From CAYPKW01 sp964411425 (lineage in GTDB: Bacteria > Pseudomonadota > Alphaproteobacteria > Dongiales > Dongiaceae), in NCBI GenBank assembly GCA_964411425.1, contig CAYPKW010000093.1, positions 1-9,223 on the forward strand: a DNA stretch of 9,223 bases. Reading direction: 5' to 3'. Positions 6,851 to 9,223 of the stretch are shown in pieces; position 1 is the stretch's first letter; each line of letters opens with the position of its first letter. A model generated the notes under the pieces. That model searched no databases. It saw nothing but the letters and a program-made list of their open reading frames with translations, and had not been told where the DNA came from. Made by a program: the position numbers and the translations under genes.

Positions 6851-9223
6851 AATCGCACGCCCGCGTCGCCGTGATCGGCGGCGGCATCGCGGGCTGCAGT
6901 CTCCTCTATCATCTGACCAAGCTCGGCTGGCGCGACGTCGTGCTGGTCGAGCGCGACGAACTCACCTCCGGCTCGACCTGGCACGCCGCCGGCAACACGC
7001 CGCATTTCGACGCCAGCATGAACCTCGCCCGCATCCTGCGCGACAGCACGGAGCTCTACGCGCGCCTCGGGCGGGAGACCGGCCAGCCGACCGGCTTCCA
7101 TCGCTGCGGCTCGATCCGTATCGCGCTCGACCGCGACCGCGTCGACCAGTTCCGCCAGGTGGCGGCGCAGGCCCGGAACATCGGCCTCTCGCTCGACATA
7201 CTGGGGCCGAACGAGATCAAGAGGCACTTCCCGTTCATCGACCTCGAAGGCGTCGTCTGCGCCGCCTACACGCCCGAGGACGGCTACACCGATCCCGCCG
7301 GCACGACCCAGGCGCTGGCCAAGGGCGCGCGCGACGGCGGGGCGGAGGTCTACCGCAAGACCAAGGTCGTCGGCCTCACCCGGCGCCCCGACGGAAGCTG
7401 GCTCGTCGCGACCGACCGGGGCGACATCGTGGCCGAGATCGCGGTCAACGCCGCCGGCACCTGGGCGCGCGAGGTGGGCCGGCTCGCCGGCCTCGACCTC
7501 CCGATCGTCGCCATGGAGCATCAGTACCTGGTGACCGACACGATCCCCGAGGTAGCGGCCTTGGGGCGCGAGTTTCCGCTCCTGCGCGACCCCTACGCCT
7601 CGTTCTACCTGCGCCAGGAAGGGCACGGCATGCTGTTCGGCCCCTACGAGCACGGCGGCAGGCCGTGGGCCGTGGACGGCGTGCCGCCGGGTTTCGGGGC
7701 CGAGCTATTGCCGCCCGACCTCGACCGCCTCGAACCCTACATCGAGAAGGCGATGGCGCGGGTGCCGGTGCTGAAGACCGTCGGCATCAAGCGCGTCGTC
7801 AACGGCCCCATCCCGCACACGCCCGACGACGGGCCGCTGATCGGGCCGGCGCCGGGATTACGGAACCTTTGGCTGATGTGCGGGTTCTCGGTCGGCATCG
7901 GCCAGGGCGGGGGCGCGGGCAAGGCACTCGCCGAGTGGATCGTCGAGGGCGAGCCGCCGATGGAGATGTTCGAGTTCGACCCGCGCCGGTTCGGGGCTTA
8001 CGCCACCCTCGACTACACCGTGGCGCGGGCGGTCGAGTGCTACGCCAAGATGTATCACATCTTCTACCCGCGCGAGGAACGCCCGGCCGGCCGGCCGGCG
8101 AAGACGACGCCGATCTACCAGCGCCTGAAATCGGCGGGCGCCGTCTTCGAATCGCGCTTCGGCTGGGAACGCGCCGCCTGGTTCGCGCCCAAGGGCGTCG
8201 AGGCGAAGGACGTCTTGAGCTTCCGTCGCGCCAACTGGTTCCAGCCGGTGGGCGCCGAGGCCCGCGCCGTGCGCCAGCGCGTCGGCGTCCTCGACCTCTC
8301 CGGCTTCGCCAAGTTCGAGGTCTCGGGCGCGGGCGCCGCCGCTTATCTCGACCGCCTGTGCGCCAACCGCCCGCCGCGCAAGGTGGGCGGGATCGCGCTC
8401 TCGCAAATGCTGACGCCCAAGGGTCGCGTCGAGTGCGAGGCCACGATCCTGCGGCTGGCCGAGGACCGGTTCTACCTGGTTTCCGCCGCGGTGGCCGAGC
8501 TGCACGACCGCGACTGGCTGCGGGGCCACCTGCCGCCGGACGGCGGCGTGGCGCTCGCCGACGTGACCATGCAGTACGGCGTCCTCGTGCTCGCCGGCCC
8601 GCGCGCCCGCGAGGTGTTGGCGAGACTCACCCGCGCCCAACTCTCCAACGCCGCGTTCCCGTGGCTGAGCGGGCGCGAGATCGAGGCGGCGGGCGTGCCG
8701 GTGCGGGCGCTGCGCGTCAACTACGTCGGCGAGCTCGGCTGGGAGCTGCACCACCGGTTCGAGGATCAAGTCGCGCTCTACGAAGCGCTCATGGCCGCCG
8801 GGGCCGAGTTCGGCATCGCCAACTTCGGCACGCGCGCCATGGACTCGCTGCGATTGGAGAAGGGCTACCGCGCCTGGGGGTCCGAGCTTACGGTGGAAGT
8901 GAGCCCGCTCGAGGCGGGGCTGGAGCGGCTGGTGAAGTTCGATGGCCGCGACTTCGTCGGCCGCGGCGCGCTGGAAGCCGAGCGGCGCGCCGGCCTCAAA
9001 TGGCGCTGCCGTCTCCTGACCGTGGAGGCGGGCGACGCCGACGCCTTGCCGAACTCGCCCGTTTACGCCGGCGACGGCCGCGTCGGCATCGTCTCGTCCG
9101 GCGGCTACGGCCATGCGGTGCAGAAGAGCCTGGCGCTCGCCTACTTGACGCCGCCTCACGACGCCGTCGGATCGCCGGTCGAGGTCGAGATCCTAGGCGA
9201 GCGGCGCAAGGCCGCGGTGGTGC
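6847..9223 (+). CDS. Dimethylglycine/sarcosine dehydrogenase-like FAD oxidoreductase with aminomethyltransferase domains (3' partial)
   Basis: The frame opens at an ATG inside the regulator's stop (ATGA) and stays open to the right edge, giving about 792 residues with no stop. Domains: an FAD-binding DAO domain starting RVAVIGGGIAGCSLLYHLTKLG (6-27); GSTWHAAG (42-49), whose histidine (46) matches the covalent FAD attachment residue of mammalian dimethylglycine dehydrogenase; MEHQYLVTD (223-231), whose His225 is probably the active-site histidine of the family; a C-terminal flavin motif (LWLMCGFSVGIGQGGGAGKAL); an FAO_M linker (about 378-432); a GCV_T folate-binding domain (about 433-690) with YVGELGWEL at 626-634; and a GCV_T barrel at the end. 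Such enzymes oxidise an N-methyl group, as in dimethylglycine to sarcosine, and can transfer the formaldehyde-level carbon to tetrahydrofolate. Family members are about 800-850 residues, so only a short tail is missing. The exact substrate (dimethylglycine, sarcosine or another methylated amine) cannot be read from sequence. It is probably co-translated with the regulator. Confidence 0.9.
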   Translation, partial: MKSHARVAVIGGGIAGCSLLYHLTKLGWRDVVLVERDELTSGSTWHAAGNTPHFDASMNLARILRDSTELYARLGRETGQPTGFHRCGSIRIALDRDRVDQFRQVAAQARNIGLSLDILGPNEIKRHFPFIDLEGVVCAAYTPEDGYTDPAGTTQALAKGARDGGAEVYRKTKVVGLTRRPDGSWLVATDRGDIVAEIAVNAAGTWAREVGRLAGLDLPIVAMEHQYLVTDTIPEVAALGREFPLLRDPYASFYLRQEGHGMLFGPYEHGGRPWAVDGVPPGFGAELLPPDLDRLEPYIEKAMARVPVLKTVGIKRVVNGPIPHTPDDGPLIGPAPGLRNLWLMCGFSVGIGQGGGAGKALAEWIVEGEPPMEMFEFDPRRFGAYATLDYTVARAVECYAKMYHIFYPREERPAGRPAKTTPIYQRLKSAGAVFESRFGWERAAWFAPKGVEAKDVLSFRRANWFQPVGAEARAVRQRVGVLDLSGFAKFEVSGAGAAAYLDRLCANRPPRKVGGIALSQMLTPKGRVECEATILRLAEDRFYLVSAAVAELHDRDWLRGHLPPDGGVALADVTMQYGVLVLAGPRAREVLARLTRAQLSNAAFPWLSGREIEAAGVPVRALRVNYVGELGWELHHRFEDQVALYEALMAAGAEFGIANFGTRAMDSLRLEKGYRAWGSELTVEVSPLEAGLERLVKFDGRDFVGRGALEAERRAGLKWRCRLLTVEAGDADALPNSPVYAGDGRVGIVSSGGYGHAVQKSLALAYLTPPHDAVGSPVEVEILGERRKAAVV

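Noticed and set aside
7858..9159. Minus-strand open frame of 433 codons at the right end
   Set aside because: It is antisense to the dimethylglycine-dehydrogenase-like gene, whose domains run continuously through the same stretch; its composition is typical of a shadow frame in G/C-rich DNA.
1..9223. tRNA, rRNA, CRISPR array, insertion sequence or prophage genes
   Set aside because: None seen: there are no regularly spaced repeats, no transposase or integrase motifs and no cloverleaf-like segments; nearly all bases belong to the metabolic genes described.

Overview
The window is high in G+C and very tightly packed. It looks like part of an alphaproteobacterial chromosome. Three things suggest this: the strong G/C preference at third codon positions, the canonical soxB-soxD-soxA-soxG order, and a dispersed-repeat type hairpin near the left edge (GCCCGCG-CTTGA-CGCGGGC) that resembles intergenic palindromes common in that class. 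The class assignment is an inference. No 16S or other taxonomic marker is present.

Layout. Positions 5703 down to 153 on the minus strand form one compact operon for heterotetrameric sarcosine oxidase: soxB (beta), soxD (delta), soxA (alpha) and soxG (gamma). A small, unrecognised, probably exported protein follows, and its start overlaps the soxG stop. Gaps are 15 and 4 nt, and overlaps are 8 and (with the first possible start) 4 nt, so the whole set is probably one transcript with translational coupling. Positions 4-155 hold a nested inverted repeat. Positions 5704-5845 are the only real intergenic stretch, a divergent control region of about 140 bp. From there a plus-strand pair runs to the right: a GlxA-type transcription regulator (DJ-1/PfpI-like domain plus AraC helix-turn-helix), then an FAD oxidoreductase fused to a folate-binding aminomethyltransferase-like module. 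The second starts in the ATGA overlap with the regulator's stop and runs off the right edge about 792 residues in, probably only a short way from its natural end.

How the genes fit together. The rightward enzyme looks like the dimethylglycine/sarcosine dehydrogenase family, with a WHAAG flavin-attachment motif and GCV_T domains. It probably removes one N-methyl group from a methylated amine such as dimethylglycine and hands the one-carbon unit to tetrahydrofolate. The leftward SoxBDAG complex then oxidises sarcosine to glycine, hydrogen peroxide and 5,10-methylene-tetrahydrofolate. The regulator between the two arms belongs to the family of GbdR and SouR, which control glycine betaine and sarcosine catabolism in Pseudomonas, so a role in sensing an N-methylglycine is the natural guess. 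The locus is therefore most likely the lower part of a choline/glycine-betaine demethylation route. The least explained parts are the small exported protein, the nested palindrome that supplies its stop codon, and the exact substrate of the plus-strand oxidoreductase.
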